A DNA stretch of 64,000 nt from positions 620,001 to 684,000 of the forward strand of contig NZ_CP102509.1 of assembly GCF_024611995.1 (NCBI RefSeq), written 5' to 3'. The notes under the pieces were generated by a model. The model saw only the letters and a list, made by a program, of their open reading frames with translations, made no database searches and had not been told where the DNA came from. Shown one piece after another: positions 54,557 through 63,339 of this stretch (positions are counted from its first letter, which is position 1; each line of letters starts with the position of its first letter). The DNA comes from Streptomyces sp. NBC_00162. Lineage in GTDB: Bacteria > Actinomycetota > Actinomycetes > Streptomycetales > Streptomycetaceae. A program made the translations under genes and the position numbers.

Positions 54557-54982
54557 ATGATCCAGACGAGGCATGACGACTTGCGTAGCTATCAGGTGGG
54601 ACCAGTACACGCGGAGCTTCGCGGTCTCACGGTAAGTGACGACCGTGAAGGCATGCTCGAAGGGACGCCGCACCTGCACCGTCGCTTTCGTCTGATGGGC
54701 ATCGAGAAGGCGATGGCAGCGACGCCGCATTTGTATGTGCACGATCTCGACAAGGTCCGAGCCGATGCGGAGCGGCGGGTCGAGGAGTGGCTGCCGCGAG
54801 AGGCGGTTCATGCTCGGCTGACGTCATGGTGGACGCCCGAGGCCATGGCAGAGCCTGGTCATACGGCGCTCTCGGTGATGTGGTTCCAAACGCCGGCGCA
54901 GGATCCCTTTGCCTACCTGGCCACGATCGTGCGTCCCCTGGACTGGACTTCACTTGCCGGGTTTGTTCCATTTGAGGATTAG
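54557..54982 (+). CDS. Hypothetical protein
   Basis: 141 residues from ATG 54557 (MIQTRHDDLRSYQVGPVHAE). It reads GLTVSDDREGMLEGTPHLHR, then ATPHLYVHDLDKVRADAERR and a C-terminal LATIVRPLDWTSLAGFVPFE. Soluble, codon use somewhat less GC-biased than neighbours. No domain recognised. The start lies 30 bases after the transposase relic, so the upstream control region may be disrupted. Confidence 0.7.
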   Translation: MIQTRHDDLRSYQVGPVHAELRGLTVSDDREGMLEGTPHLHRRFRLMGIEKAMAATPHLYVHDLDKVRADAERRVEEWLPREAVHARLTSWWTPEAMAEPGHTALSVMWFQTPAQDPFAYLATIVRPLDWTSLAGFVPFED

Positions 54983-55099
54983 GTACGTGTTGAATGTGCT
55001 GGTCACAGCCATTCACTCAGATGACCCCGCCCCATGCCCACGTCAACGGCCCCGGCACCGGTCAGTCACCTGATCGGCCGGACAACTGCGACCCTGCCG

Positions 55100-55606
55100 T
55101 CAGAGTCCCGCCCGGCGCGCGCGCAGGTGCTGCCAGGCGGCGATGCCCAGGGTGATCCCCCAGGTCAGGAAGAGGGTGTACCAGAACAGTGCCCAGGCGG
55201 CCTGCGGGTGAGCGTCCTGGGTGGCGAAGGCCGGGGCCGAAACCACGCGGTCGGCGGAGAGCAGGTACTGCATCGCGAAGTACGTGAAGCCCCAGAGGGT
55301 CATGCCGATCGCGGCGAGGCCCGACGGGACGGCGATGAGGAGGGCCGGGATCCGGCGGCCCCAGGGGCGGACCAGGGCGAGGGAGAGCACGGCGCCGAAT
55401 ACAGCCAGGGCGCCCATCATCCAGTAGCCGATGGCGGCCTCCAGGTTTCCGTGCGGGGCCGTGGCGAAGTCCCCGGGGAACATCGCCGAGATGCCGGCGC
55501 CCCACCAGAAGTGGGGCGCCGCGTATCCCAGGGCCGCGACAGCGGCCACGTAACCGGGCCATGCGGGCTGACGGGTGGGCAGTGAGGTCGCGCTCTCGGT
55601 CGCCAT
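55100..55606 (-). CDS. Membrane protein with about five helices
   Basis: 168 residues from ATG 55606 (MATESATSLPTRQPAWPGYV). Hydrophobic segments: YVAAVAALGYAAPHFWWGAG, AIGYWMMGALAVFGAVLSLA, ALLIAVPSGLAAIGMTLWGF and ALFWYTLFLTWGITLGIAAW. No signal peptide. Possibly related to the DUF3995-type membrane proteins but not certain. The 235 bases upstream to 55841 hold only a promoter region. Confidence 0.75.
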   Translation of the reverse strand: MATESATSLPTRQPAWPGYVAAVAALGYAAPHFWWGAGISAMFPGDFATAPHGNLEAAIGYWMMGALAVFGAVLSLALVRPWGRRIPALLIAVPSGLAAIGMTLWGFTYFAMQYLLSADRVVSAPAFATQDAHPQAAWALFWYTLFLTWGITLGIAAWQHLRARRAGL

Positions 55607-55841
55607 CAGGTTCTCCAGGATGCTCGGGTTCGAGTGGCGGTCCGATGTCCCCCGCCGTGAACCAAGCCTCTCCGAACAGCCCCCTCCCTCGGATCCGGCC
55701 GCCGCCCGATCCCGTACTCCCCCACCCGGGGGAGCCCGCTCCATCCCGGGTACCGGCCGACTGTTGGGACAGGCGGCCTGTGGCCTGGGTTGTCTTCACC
55801 GGAGCGGCCACGAAGTAGCCCCTGAGCTGCGAGGTGCCGGG

Positions 55842-56420
55842 CTACTTGATGCGGTCGAGGAACCCGAGCACCCGATGGGTGGCCTGAGTTGCGGCGTGCT
55901 CGTCGTGCGACGGCAGGCTGCTGTCGGCGAACAGGTGCTTGTCGCCGGGGTAGAGGAACAACTCGGCATCCGCCGCCATCTCTACGAGCACGCGGGCCGC
56001 GTCCACATCGCCCTCCCCGGCGAAGAACGGATCTGCGTCCATGCCGTGGATCTGGACCGGGACGTCCTGGGGCCAGGCACCGCCGAACTCCGAGACCGGG
56101 ACGCATGCCTCGAGCAGCAGTGCACCCTTCGCGCCGGGGCGGGTTTGGGCCAGCTTCTGCGCCGGTAGGGCGCCGAGTGAGAACCCGAGGTAGACGAGCT
56201 CCGCAGGCAGCCCCTCGGCGGCGGCGGCTCCGCGCGCGATGATCGTGCCGAACCCGACGCTCTCGGCGTAGCCGATACCCTCCGTGAGGCTGTCGAATAT
56301 CCGTCCATCGAACAGATCAGGAGTGTGGACGGTGTGCCCGGCCCGTCGCAACTGCCCGGCGAACTCGCGGACGCCGGTGGTCAGCCCGTGCCCGTGGTGG
56401 AAAACCAGCACCTCAGCCAT
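55842..56420 (-). CDS. Dienelactone hydrolase family protein
   Basis: 192 residues, alpha/beta hydrolase. The nucleophile elbow is YLGFSLGALP (Ser in place of the Cys of classical dienelactone hydrolases), the acid is in QIHGMDADPFFAGEGDVDAA and the base is His in LYPGDKHLFADSSLPSHD. Its start overlaps a decayed transposon gene by eight bases, so its original promoter may have been replaced. Substrate unknown. Confidence 0.9.
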   Translation of the reverse strand: MAEVLVFHHGHGLTTGVREFAGQLRRAGHTVHTPDLFDGRIFDSLTEGIGYAESVGFGTIIARGAAAAEGLPAELVYLGFSLGALPAQKLAQTRPGAKGALLLEACVPVSEFGGAWPQDVPVQIHGMDADPFFAGEGDVDAARVLVEMAADAELFLYPGDKHLFADSSLPSHDEHAATQATHRVLGFLDRIK

Positions 56421-56790
56421 GTCGCTCCCCTCGCGCTGCGGTGCCCGGGCGGCGCCGCAGCACGAGTATGGCCCGCGCCACTGACATCTGCGGGTCGTAG
56501 CCGGACGGGATCAGATCCCGCTGGATGGCCTCATCGGCCCACTCAGCCTGCAGGTAGCGGACCTCACCGAGGAGTTCACCGATGCGGGTCCGCTGGGTGA
56601 GCTGGTCGGCCAGGATCTGGGACCGGTGTTCGCCGGCTTGAGCCATCGCCGCGGCGATCGCGGTCCTGGCCTCGCCTCGCCTCGCCTCGGGGTTGTCGTA
56701 GAGGAAGGCGCGGGAGACGTCCGCGCTGCGGGCAACGGCGGCCACTGATCTGGGCCTTGATCTCAGGTGAGATGTCTTGGCGATCACGGC
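56413..56790 (-). pseudogene. TnpC-like (DUF6262-type) relic of a Tn554-type element
   Basis: The minus frame reads SVAAVARSADVSRAFLYDNP, then TAIAAAMAQAGEHRSQILAD, LTQRTRIGELLGEVRYLQAE and WADEAIQRDL. That is an HTH followed by a coiled coil, as in the 14.5 kb protein but not its copy. A GCCTC triplication at about 56690-56705 inserts extra residues (ARRGEAR), and the N-terminus is in another frame (DISPEIKAQIS). It is a second, older trace of a Tn554-type cassette. Confidence 0.6.
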
Positions 56791-56912
56791 TGTTGGAAGG
56801 TTCAACCTGCGTGCCGAGGGCCGGGCCGGGCGCACGGGCACATATGCGAACCCCTACCCTGGTGCCCGCCACGTGGCGAATTTCGAACAGTGCGACGAAC
56901 GGGATGTGACAG

Positions 56913-58601
56913 GTGACGGGGGCGAACGGCGCGGATCTGGTCGGCGAGGTTCTGGGCGGGCGATACCGCGTGACCGCCACGATCGGCCGCGGTGGCATGG
57001 GTGTGGTCGCCCGGGCGGTAGACCAGTTGCTGAACCGCGAGGTCGCCGTCAAGGTCCTGCGGGCCTACACCGACGCCTCCCCGGCCGAACTGGCCGATCT
57101 GCGGGTCCGGATGCAGCGGGAGGCGCAGGCCGCCGCCCGTATCCGGCACAGCGGTGTGGTCACCGTGCACGACGTGGTCGAGGAGCAGGGGCTGCCGGTC
57201 ATCGTCATGGAGCTGGTCGACGGACCCTCCCTCGACGCTGTGCTGGCGGAGCGCGGCTCACTGGATCCGCGCGAAGCGGCCGCGATCGGTGCCAAGCTGA
57301 TGGACGCGCTCGACGCGGCACACCGGGCCGGGGTCCTCCACCGGGACGTCAAGCCCGGCAACGTACTGCTTGAGCGCAGCGGCCGGGTCGTGCTCACCGA
57401 CTTCGGCATCGCCAGCATGGAGACCTCCGGCGACGAGGCCCTGGCCAAGCTGACCCAGAGCGGTCAGATCGTCGGCTCTCTCGACTACCTGCCACCGGAG
57501 CGCGCACAGGGCCAGGTACCGGGTGCCGCGTCGGACATCTGGGCGCTCGGCATGACGCTGTACGCGGCCGTGGAGGGCGCTTCGCCCTTCCGTCGTACGT
57601 CGGTGTGGTCCACGCTGGCGGCGATCGTCGGCGAACCGCTGCCGGAGCCCCGGCGCGCCGGACCCCTCACCCCGGTGTTGCAGGCGCTGATGGCCAAGGA
57701 CCCGCTGCAGCGGCCCGACGCCGGGCAGGCGCGCGAGATGCTGGAGGCGGTGGCCGCGGGCAGGAGGGCGGACCTCGCGGCGGCACCGGCGCCCCAGCCC
57801 GTCACTCCGCCGGGCTTCGGTCCGGCTCTCGCCGTGCCTCTCTCCCCGCCTGCCCCCCAGCCCGTCGCTTCCTACTCGGCCGGCGCGTACGCTGCCCCTC
57901 CGCTGGTGGGCGGCGCGCAGCCGGGCATGGCGCCAGGTATGCCCGCCGGTCACAACGGCAGTTCCGAGACCCGTGCCACGACGGTCCGCGCGCGGCGCCG
58001 CCGCACCCGTACCATCGTCGCGGTGGCGACCGCCACCGTCCTCACCTGCGGCGGAGTCGCCTACGCTCTGATGGACATGCGAGGCGTCGAGGGCAGCGGT
58101 GGGTCGAACGCGGCGTTGCCCACGGCGAGCACGACCGGCGGCCGGACCTCCCCGGGGGACCTGATGTCCATCAGCCCCGGCGAGCAGTCGTCCGGTACCC
58201 CTCCGAAGAAGGATGAGGGCCGAGAGCCAGGTCCCACGTCAGCGCCCGGCAACGGAGGTGACAAGCCGGCAGGGGACCCGTCAGCCTCTCCGAAGGCAAC
58301 GCCCGGTTCCACGGCGAAGGAGCCCACCCCGGTGTCGACGGCGTGCACCGGCTGGGCCCACTCGAACCGCAGCGACGGCTACGGCCACGCGGCCCAGAAC
58401 ACCCACCTCTACACCGGGCCGTACGCGGGGTGCTCCTTTGTGACCGAGGTCAAGTCCGGCGCGAAGGTCTACTACCACTGCTATGTCACCAATGCCCAAG
58501 CCAACAAGTGGATCTACGCCCGTATCGCGGGCACGGACACCGAAGGCTGGGTGTTCGGCGACAAAACCACCCTGGACAGCGGCACACTCGCCCGCTGTTG
58601 A
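56913..58601 (+). CDS. PknB-like serine/threonine protein kinase with an extracellular C-terminal domain
   Basis: 562 residues from GTG 56913. Kinase domain 17-275: P-loop GRGGMG, Lys47 in VAVKVLR, catalytic HRDVKPGN (143-150) and DFG (163-165). There is a Pro/Ala-rich linker, a single membrane helix at about 368-388, and a Ser/Thr/Pro-rich stretch. The extracellular domain of about 90 residues (CTGWAHSNRSDGYGHAAQNT, then WVFGDKTTLDSG) resembles a bacterial SH3-like fold. It has no PASTA repeats, so it likely senses something other than muropeptides. A stem-loop follows. Confidence 0.94.
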   Translation: MTGANGADLVGEVLGGRYRVTATIGRGGMGVVARAVDQLLNREVAVKVLRAYTDASPAELADLRVRMQREAQAAARIRHSGVVTVHDVVEEQGLPVIVMELVDGPSLDAVLAERGSLDPREAAAIGAKLMDALDAAHRAGVLHRDVKPGNVLLERSGRVVLTDFGIASMETSGDEALAKLTQSGQIVGSLDYLPPERAQGQVPGAASDIWALGMTLYAAVEGASPFRRTSVWSTLAAIVGEPLPEPRRAGPLTPVLQALMAKDPLQRPDAGQAREMLEAVAAGRRADLAAAPAPQPVTPPGFGPALAVPLSPPAPQPVASYSAGAYAAPPLVGGAQPGMAPGMPAGHNGSSETRATTVRARRRRTRTIVAVATATVLTCGGVAYALMDMRGVEGSGGSNAALPTASTTGGRTSPGDLMSISPGEQSSGTPPKKDEGREPGPTSAPGNGGDKPAGDPSASPKATPGSTAKEPTPVSTACTGWAHSNRSDGYGHAAQNTHLYTGPYAGCSFVTEVKSGAKVYYHCYVTNAQANKWIYARIAGTDTEGWVFGDKTTLDSGTLARC

Positions 58602-58608
58602 GACTGAT

Positions 58609-58636
58609 CCGCAATTCACCAGAGGGTGAGTTGCGG
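58609..58636 (+). terminator. Stem-loop after the kinase gene
   Basis: CCGCAATTCACC (58609-58620) and GGTGAGTTGCGG (58625-58636) form a 12-base stem with one mismatch, eight bases after the stop. Confidence 0.7.
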
Positions 58637-58794
58637 GTCGCAGCCAGGGCCGCGTCCTGCCCACCCGGCACGAACTGCACCTCGCCGCGGTGTCGTCACG
58701 GCTCTCTCGAACAGGTCAGCGCGCCCGGATCCAGGCCCCTTGGTCCGATCGCCAACGAATCCCCTGCTGCCACCGGGTCTCCCCGCACGGAGGG

Positions 58795-59361
58795 TCACTT
58801 TCCGTCGGTGATGTAGTAGTCGTTCTTGAGGTACTCCAAGGTGTAGCTGCCCAGGTCTTCCTCAGAGAAGGTGGCGGAGGACCTGACCGCTTCGAGCGGC
58901 ATCTCGATCTTGTCGAGGGTGTGCACCCGGACGCGCTGCGGATCGACCGTCGCGGTCTGCAGGGCCTTCTTCTGCTCGGGTGAGATCATCTGAAACACGA
59001 TCACGTACGTCGACGTGCACGGACCGAATCCCTGCTCCTCTGCCTTCTTCGCGCCGGGCCCGGCCACTTCGCAGACCGTGTCGATGTCCTCACTCCCGAG
59101 GCCGTGGAGGTACTGCTCGTACCGCTGGATCGCGCGCTCCTTCGTCCTGGGCGCGGGCAGGTTACCGGTCACAGCGGCCGACGGCTTCTCGGTTCCGGCG
59201 GACGCGGACGGCGTGCCCGACGGCACTATCGCCGGTGTGGACGCGGACGGCTGCGAAGGCTTCGCGTCAGCGTTCTCCTTCACCTTCTCCGGACCGCACC
59301 CGCACGCCGCCAGCACCACGCATGCCGATACCGCCACGCTCACCATCGTCCGCGTTTTCAT
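58795..59361 (-). CDS. Lipoprotein
   Basis: 188 residues from ATG 59361. Lipobox ACVVLAACG (Cys at about 20). A Ser/Pro/Thr linker leads to a helical and beta domain with TKERAIQRYEQYLHGLGSED, TVCEVAGPGAKKAEEQGFGP and the end DLGSYTLEYLKNDYYITDGK. The layout recalls the NTF2-like lipoproteins next to Streptomyces kinases, and it faces the kinase gene convergently. Role unknown. Confidence 0.88.
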   Translation of the reverse strand: MKTRTMVSVAVSACVVLAACGCGPEKVKENADAKPSQPSASTPAIVPSGTPSASAGTEKPSAAVTGNLPAPRTKERAIQRYEQYLHGLGSEDIDTVCEVAGPGAKKAEEQGFGPCTSTYVIVFQMISPEQKKALQTATVDPQRVRVHTLDKIEMPLEAVRSSATFSEEDLGSYTLEYLKNDYYITDGK

Positions 59362-59721
59362 CAGATCCCCTCCACCAGCCGACTGCCCATCAAGAGCTCA
59401 CGCAGGATACGGCGGAACGGTTCCCGAGCCGGGCCACGCGGGACGCCGGCCGGTTCACGGAGGGTCCGATTCCCCGTGTGCCGCTGTACGAGGACCCCGT
59501 GCGCTGAAGGCGGCAGGGCTTCAAGCACTGCACCGCCCGCGAGGTCCGCAGTCCGGCGGCGCGCACACCCCGGAACGGCCTACCAGTTCCCCCTCAGTCG
59601 GGGGGCGTTCGACCACTTCAAGTTCGGCTGGAAGCTCTGCGGCAAGTCTGGAGCCATGTTCTTCGCCGACGACAGCGAGTTCAACGGCGACTGCCCAGTC
59701 AGTGGGCCGACATCGACCAGG
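59362..59721. other. Gene-poor region with a short coding relic
   Basis: About 360 bases. On the plus strand 59580-59700 reads YQFPLSRGAFDHFKFGWKLC, then GKSGAMFFADDSEFNGDCPV in one frame; this looks like a protein fragment without start or stop. The remainder, including 59362-59580, has no recognisable gene. Confidence 0.35.
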
Positions 59722-60183
59722 TCAATGGTGGCGGCGGTGGAGCTTCAGGGTGGTGACGACCGCCACCCCGAGCGTGATGTGCATGAGGGCCAGGGCCACG
59801 ACGGTGCCGCCGTCGGCACCGGACGACAGCGGGCCGGCAACCGACAACAGCGCCAGCCCACCGCCCACGTACTGCCCGATCCGCAGAAAGACCGGCTTCC
59901 ACAAGGCCATCAAAAGGGCAGCGCCCGTCCCGACGACCAGCGGGACGACGGAGGCGCCGATGACGCCCCCGACCGTGATCGGGTGCTCTGCGCCGCCGTC
60001 GACGACGACCAGCGAGGCACCGGCCAGCGTGGCGACGGCAAGAACGATCAGATTGACCACGGCCGCGCCGACCGCGCCGGTGACCAGCACCATCCACCAG
60101 CCGAGGCCGGAACGGCGGACCGAGGGCACGGCGGACACGGCGGGTACAGCGGGGCCGGAGTTTGGAACGGCACTGCTCGACAT
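59722..60183 (-). CDS. Membrane protein, DUF6069-like
   Basis: 153 residues from ATG 60183 (MSSSAVPNSGPAVPAVSAVP), eight bases after GGAGG. Four hydrophobic segments: WWMVLVTGAVGAAVVNLIVL, ITVGGVIGASVVPLVVGTGA, RIGQYVGGGLALLSVAGPLS and VVALALMHITLGVAVVTTLK. The overall plan matches small four-helix actinobacterial membrane proteins of the DUF6069 kind. The longer frame to 60267 is not used. Confidence 0.75.
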   Translation of the reverse strand: MSSSAVPNSGPAVPAVSAVPSVRRSGLGWWMVLVTGAVGAAVVNLIVLAVATLAGASLVVVDGGAEHPITVGGVIGASVVPLVVGTGAALLMALWKPVFLRIGQYVGGGLALLSVAGPLSSGADGGTVVALALMHITLGVAVVTTLKLHRRHH

Positions 60184-60378
60184 GAGACTTCCTCCAACGT
60201 GTGAAGTGCTGCGCTGCGCCGCCCTACGGCCAGCGGCATACGAAGAAGCCTCCAACCTGAACCTCACTTGAGGTCAAGCCCTCCCCCGGCTCTCCCGGCC
60301 CTGCGAGGTCAGACCATGAAGAACAAGTTCATGCCAGCATGCACGGAGTGACCCCTCCTGCCTCGATGAGGAGATCTC

Positions 60379-61122
60379 GTGAATCACACGACCGGCCGGA
60401 TTCTGGTGACGGGTTCCGCCGACGGCCTGGGACGGGCCGCAGCACACTCGCTGCTGTCCGCGGGACACGAGGTGGTGGTGCACGCCCGGAACCCGGAGCG
60501 AGCGGCCGGCCTCGGCCCACTGCTGGACCGAGGAGCAGGCATCGTGGTGGGCGACCTCACGGACCGCGACGCCGTACGGCGCATCGCCGCAGAGCTGAAC
60601 GACGCGAAGCCGCTCGACGCGGTCATTCACAACGCCGGCGTATGGAGGGGTCCCGCGGTCATGCCGGTCAACATCGTCGCGCCATACCTGCTCACGGCCC
60701 TGCTGCGCGAACCCCGCCGCCTGGTGTACCTGAGCAGCGGCTCACATTTCGACGGACACCCCCACCTCTCGCTTGCCGGCATCGACTGGCGGGGCGAGCA
60801 CGCCGGCTCGTACGCGGACAGCAAGCTGTTCGTCACGGCGCTCGCGGCGGCCATGGCCCGCCTGCGCCCCGGGGTGCTGAGCAACGCCGTCGATCCGGGC
60901 TGGGTGCCGACGAAAATGGGAGGCCCAAACGCCCCAGATGATCTTGAACTGGGCCACCGGACGCAGGAGTGGCTGGCGACGAGCGACGATCCCCAGGCCC
61001 TGACGACCGGCGGGTACTGGTACCACCGCCAGCAGCAGCCGCCGCACCAAGCGGTCAACGACCGAGCGTTCCAGGACCGCCTCCTGGAAGCGCTCGCCCA
61101 TGAAACGGGCGTCTCGATCTGA
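60379..61122 (+). CDS. Short-chain dehydrogenase/reductase
   Basis: 247 residues from ATG 60379 (GAGGAG upstream). Rossmann motif ILVTGSADGLG, NAG motif AVIHNAGVW, active site Ser in YLSSGSHFDG and YxxxK in SYADSKLFV. LSNAVDPGWVPTKMGGPNAP is the typical NADP-side loop. A single-gene unit. Substrate not evident. Confidence 0.9.
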   Translation: MNHTTGRILVTGSADGLGRAAAHSLLSAGHEVVVHARNPERAAGLGPLLDRGAGIVVGDLTDRDAVRRIAAELNDAKPLDAVIHNAGVWRGPAVMPVNIVAPYLLTALLREPRRLVYLSSGSHFDGHPHLSLAGIDWRGEHAGSYADSKLFVTALAAAMARLRPGVLSNAVDPGWVPTKMGGPNAPDDLELGHRTQEWLATSDDPQALTTGGYWYHRQQQPPHQAVNDRAFQDRLLEALAHETGVSI

Positions 61123-61229
61123 CCGATGTGCGAGGGCTGCACCAGGCATGAATCCAGCGGGCACGCGCGTGGCGTCCAGCCGCGCCGGGAAGCCGCTCGG
61201 ATCCCTGCCCCGCGGCTCGGACCTCCCCG

Positions 61230-61832
61230 TCAGTACGGGCCGCCGCGGAAGAGCCGCGTGCCGTGGTGGCGCGGGCGGTCGCCACGTTCGTGGGCCGCGT
61301 CGGAGCGGTCGGCGGGGGTCGAGAGCCGGGCGAGGGTCCGGAGGGTTTCCAGGCCGGCCATCACCTCGTCACGGCGCTCCGCGGACTTCATCCAGGCCGG
61401 CAGCCGGGCGAACATCGCCATCGTCGGGGAGGCGTGACGCTCGCGCAGCCGGGCGCCCACGTAGGCGGCGAGGGCGTCGACGTGCTCCTCGTCGTAGGCC
61501 CACAAAATCCGTCCCGCACAGCGGGTCTGAAGCCAGAGCGGCCGCCGGAAGAAGGGGTCCTCGGTGCCGCCGGGCACCGCGCCGACCAGACCGGCGCCCC
61601 GCTCCTCGGCCGTCCAGTCGGCGACCGCGCCGCAGCCGGCGCAGGTGAGTCGGCGGGGCTGGAAGAGCAGGGCGCTGAAGTACTTCGGCGCCGGGAGGCC
61701 GGGCCGAGGCACGACGAGCGCGCGGCCCCCGCACCTCGGGCAGACCACGAGCACCCGGCTGGTGAACTGGACGAGCCACGTGCCGTGGTCGTGGTGGCGG
61801 ACCGGATGGGGGATCGCGGGCTCGTAGCTCAT
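61230..61832 (-). CDS. Zinc-ribbon protein
   Basis: 200 residues from ATG 61832 (MSYEPAIPHPVRHHDHGTWL). Two Cys pairs near the N-terminus, VVCPRCGGRALVVPRP and RRLTCAGCGAVADW, form a zinc ribbon. The rest (RRPLWLQTRCAGRILWAYDE, then EHVDALAAYVGARLRERHAS and RDEVMAGLETLRTLA) is helical. This arrangement is common in actinobacteria and resembles a TFIIB-type zinc-ribbon family of unknown role. Confidence 0.88.
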   Translation of the reverse strand: MSYEPAIPHPVRHHDHGTWLVQFTSRVLVVCPRCGGRALVVPRPGLPAPKYFSALLFQPRRLTCAGCGAVADWTAEERGAGLVGAVPGGTEDPFFRRPLWLQTRCAGRILWAYDEEHVDALAAYVGARLRERHASPTMAMFARLPAWMKSAERRDEVMAGLETLRTLARLSTPADRSDAAHERGDRPRHHGTRLFRGGPY

Positions 61833-61913
61833 GACGGACACCCTGCCAGGGCGCGACCCGCCCCAAGGACCGGGGTACATGGCTGCTGTTCGCGGCTGAA
61901 GGGCTCGGCGTCA

Positions 61914-61985
61914 GGTGAGCGCGAAGGTAGTCCCAGACGAGCACGACCGGAGCCCCGAGCTGATCGTGCGCGCGCACGATGAGGT
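61914..61985 (-). pseudogene. IS630-family transposase relic
   Basis: The minus-strand frame reads IVRAHDQLGAPVVLVWDYLR AHLT, the strand around the second catalytic Asp of IS630 transposases (compare VVWDNLNTHLA in copy b). About 24 residues remain; the rest is gone. Confidence 0.7.
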
Positions 61986-62043
61986 CCCGAGAACCCGAGT
62001 TCCAACGGAGCCGGGCCTTCCTCGCCCGGAATCCCCGGACCTC

Positions 62044-62244
62044 CTAGAAGGCGACGTGAAGGTCCGATCGCGTCTCCCCGTGCACGGCGGAGGTGAGCTC
62101 AGCCCTCGGGGCATCGGGGGCGGATGCGGGCGCGGTGACGGCGGGTGTGGCGATCACTGCTTCGGGTGCGGAAACGGCGACGGGGGTGGCGATAGCGGCG
62201 GCGATGGCGAGGATGGCAGTGACGCGCAGGGTCCACTTCAGCAT
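62044..62244 (-). CDS. Small secreted peptide
   Basis: 66 residues from ATG 62244 (MLKWTLRVTAILAIAAAIAT). A signal sequence ends near PVAVSAPEAV, followed by about 40 residues of low complexity (IATPAVTAPASAPDAP, then ELTSAVHGETRSDLHVAF). Exported, function unknown. Confidence 0.55.
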   Translation of the reverse strand: MLKWTLRVTAILAIAAAIATPVAVSAPEAVIATPAVTAPASAPDAPRAELTSAVHGETRSDLHVAF

Positions 62245-62328
62245 GGTGAGGCTCCGATCTCGGCGTGTGATGGCATGCGTCTTGATCGTCGCCACCCATC
62301 CGGTGTCCGGGCATCGTCCGAAGGTCGC

Positions 62329-62357
62329 GGCCGTCTCCCCGCACGGGGGAGACGGCC
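62329..62357. terminator. Perfect stem-loop between the secreted peptide and the NUDIX-like gene
   Basis: GGCCGTCTCCCC (62329-62340) and GGGGAGACGGCC (62346-62357) form a 12-base perfect stem with a 5-base loop. It lies 85 bases before the secreted-peptide start and 165 before the next gene. It is not directly behind a gene in either direction, so it might be a regulatory hairpin. Confidence 0.55.
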
Positions 62358-62522
62358 GCCGCGGTGTGCCTCACGTCCTGTGAAATCGACTCTGGGCCCG
62401 CCCTGGGGACACCCCGCTTGGGTGCACCGTTCTCCGATGCAGGCGGGTGTCCGAACGAACCTCCGCATCCGAACCGGCGCGCGATCCTGTTCCCGGGCGC
62501 CCCCGGAAAGTATGATCAAGCA

Positions 62523-63059
62523 ATGTCCGACACGACCGAGACCGCACACGGCTGGCTGAGCAAGGACGAGCTGGAAACGGCCAGGGCGCGCATGCCGATC
62601 CTGTACGTCGAGGCCGTCCCCGTACGCGTGGATGACAGCGGCGAGGTGACCAGCATCGGCCTGCTGCTGCGCATCGGTCCGGACGGTACGGTCAGCCGCA
62701 CCCTGGTGTCCGGCCGCGTCCTGCACCATGAACGGGTCCGTGACGCGCTGCTGCGCCACCTGGAGAAGGACCTCGGTCCGGTGGCCCTACCGCGCGTCCC
62801 CGCTTCCCTCCAGCCCTTCACGGTCGCCGAGTACTTCCCCACGGCGGGCGTCACTTCCTACCACGACCCGCGCCAGCACGCGGTGTCCCTCGCCTACATC
62901 GTGCCTGTGGCCGGTGACTGCCGCCCCAGGCAGGACGCTTTGGACCTGGTCTGGTTCAGCCCGCAGGAGGCGGCCTCCTCGGCTGTGCAGAGCGAAATGC
63001 CGGGCGGGCAGGGTGTGTTGCTCAAGCAGGCGCTCGCGCACGCCGGGCACGTCTACTGA
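62523..63059 (+). CDS. NUDIX-like protein, DUF4916 family
   Basis: 178 residues from ATG 62523 (MSDTTETAHGWLSKDELETA). It has the NUDIX-type fold core MPILYVEAVPVRVDDSGEVT, LLLRIGPDGTVSRTLVSGRV, but the catalytic helix is reduced (RVRDALLRHLEKDLGPVALP) without the full GX5EX7REUXEEXGU box. C-terminal QHAVSLAYIVPVAGDCRPRQ and DLVWFSPQEAAS complete it. Likely a nucleotide-binding or substrate-binding NUDIX relative rather than an active pyrophosphatase. Confidence 0.87.
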   Translation: MSDTTETAHGWLSKDELETARARMPILYVEAVPVRVDDSGEVTSIGLLLRIGPDGTVSRTLVSGRVLHHERVRDALLRHLEKDLGPVALPRVPASLQPFTVAEYFPTAGVTSYHDPRQHAVSLAYIVPVAGDCRPRQDALDLVWFSPQEAASSAVQSEMPGGQGVLLKQALAHAGHVY

Positions 63060-63218
63060 GACCCCCACGGCGAGCGGAGCGCCGTCGGGGCCCGCGAGGT
63101 CCCAGTTCTCGTGCAGGTCGACGTCGAACCCGTCCCTGAACTTGGCGTTCTTGAAGTCGGCGAACGGATCGGTGGTGCTCGTGAATATCCCGTCCCGATC
63201 GGGCAGATTCCGGCACAT
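63060..63218 (-). pseudogene. Relic of a gene downstream of the NUDIX-like gene
   Basis: The frame starting at ATG 63218 reads MCRNLPDRDGIFTSTTDPFA, then DFKNAKFRDGFDVDLHENWD and LAGPDGAPLAVGVS. It then runs into the reverse strand of the NUDIX gene. The first 50 residues are clearly protein-like, so the gene was cut at its 3' side. Family unknown. Confidence 0.5.
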
Positions 63219-63276
63219 CCTCCCGGGGGTCGGCCGATGGGGTGCCCGCTGCGCTGTCGTGCATCAGAAGGGGTTG

Positions 63277-63307
63277 GGTGGCCTCACGGTCCGTCCGTGA
63301 GGCCACC
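63277..63307. terminator. Stem-loop at the end of the DUF6493 gene
   Basis: GGTGGCCTCACGG (63277-63289) and CCGTGAGGCCACC (63295-63307), perfect 13-base arms, lie 33 bases past the stop of the minus-strand gene that begins beyond the right edge. Confidence 0.78.
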
Positions 63308-63339
63308 CGTGAGGCCGGGCACCCGGGGCCGGCGGCGGG

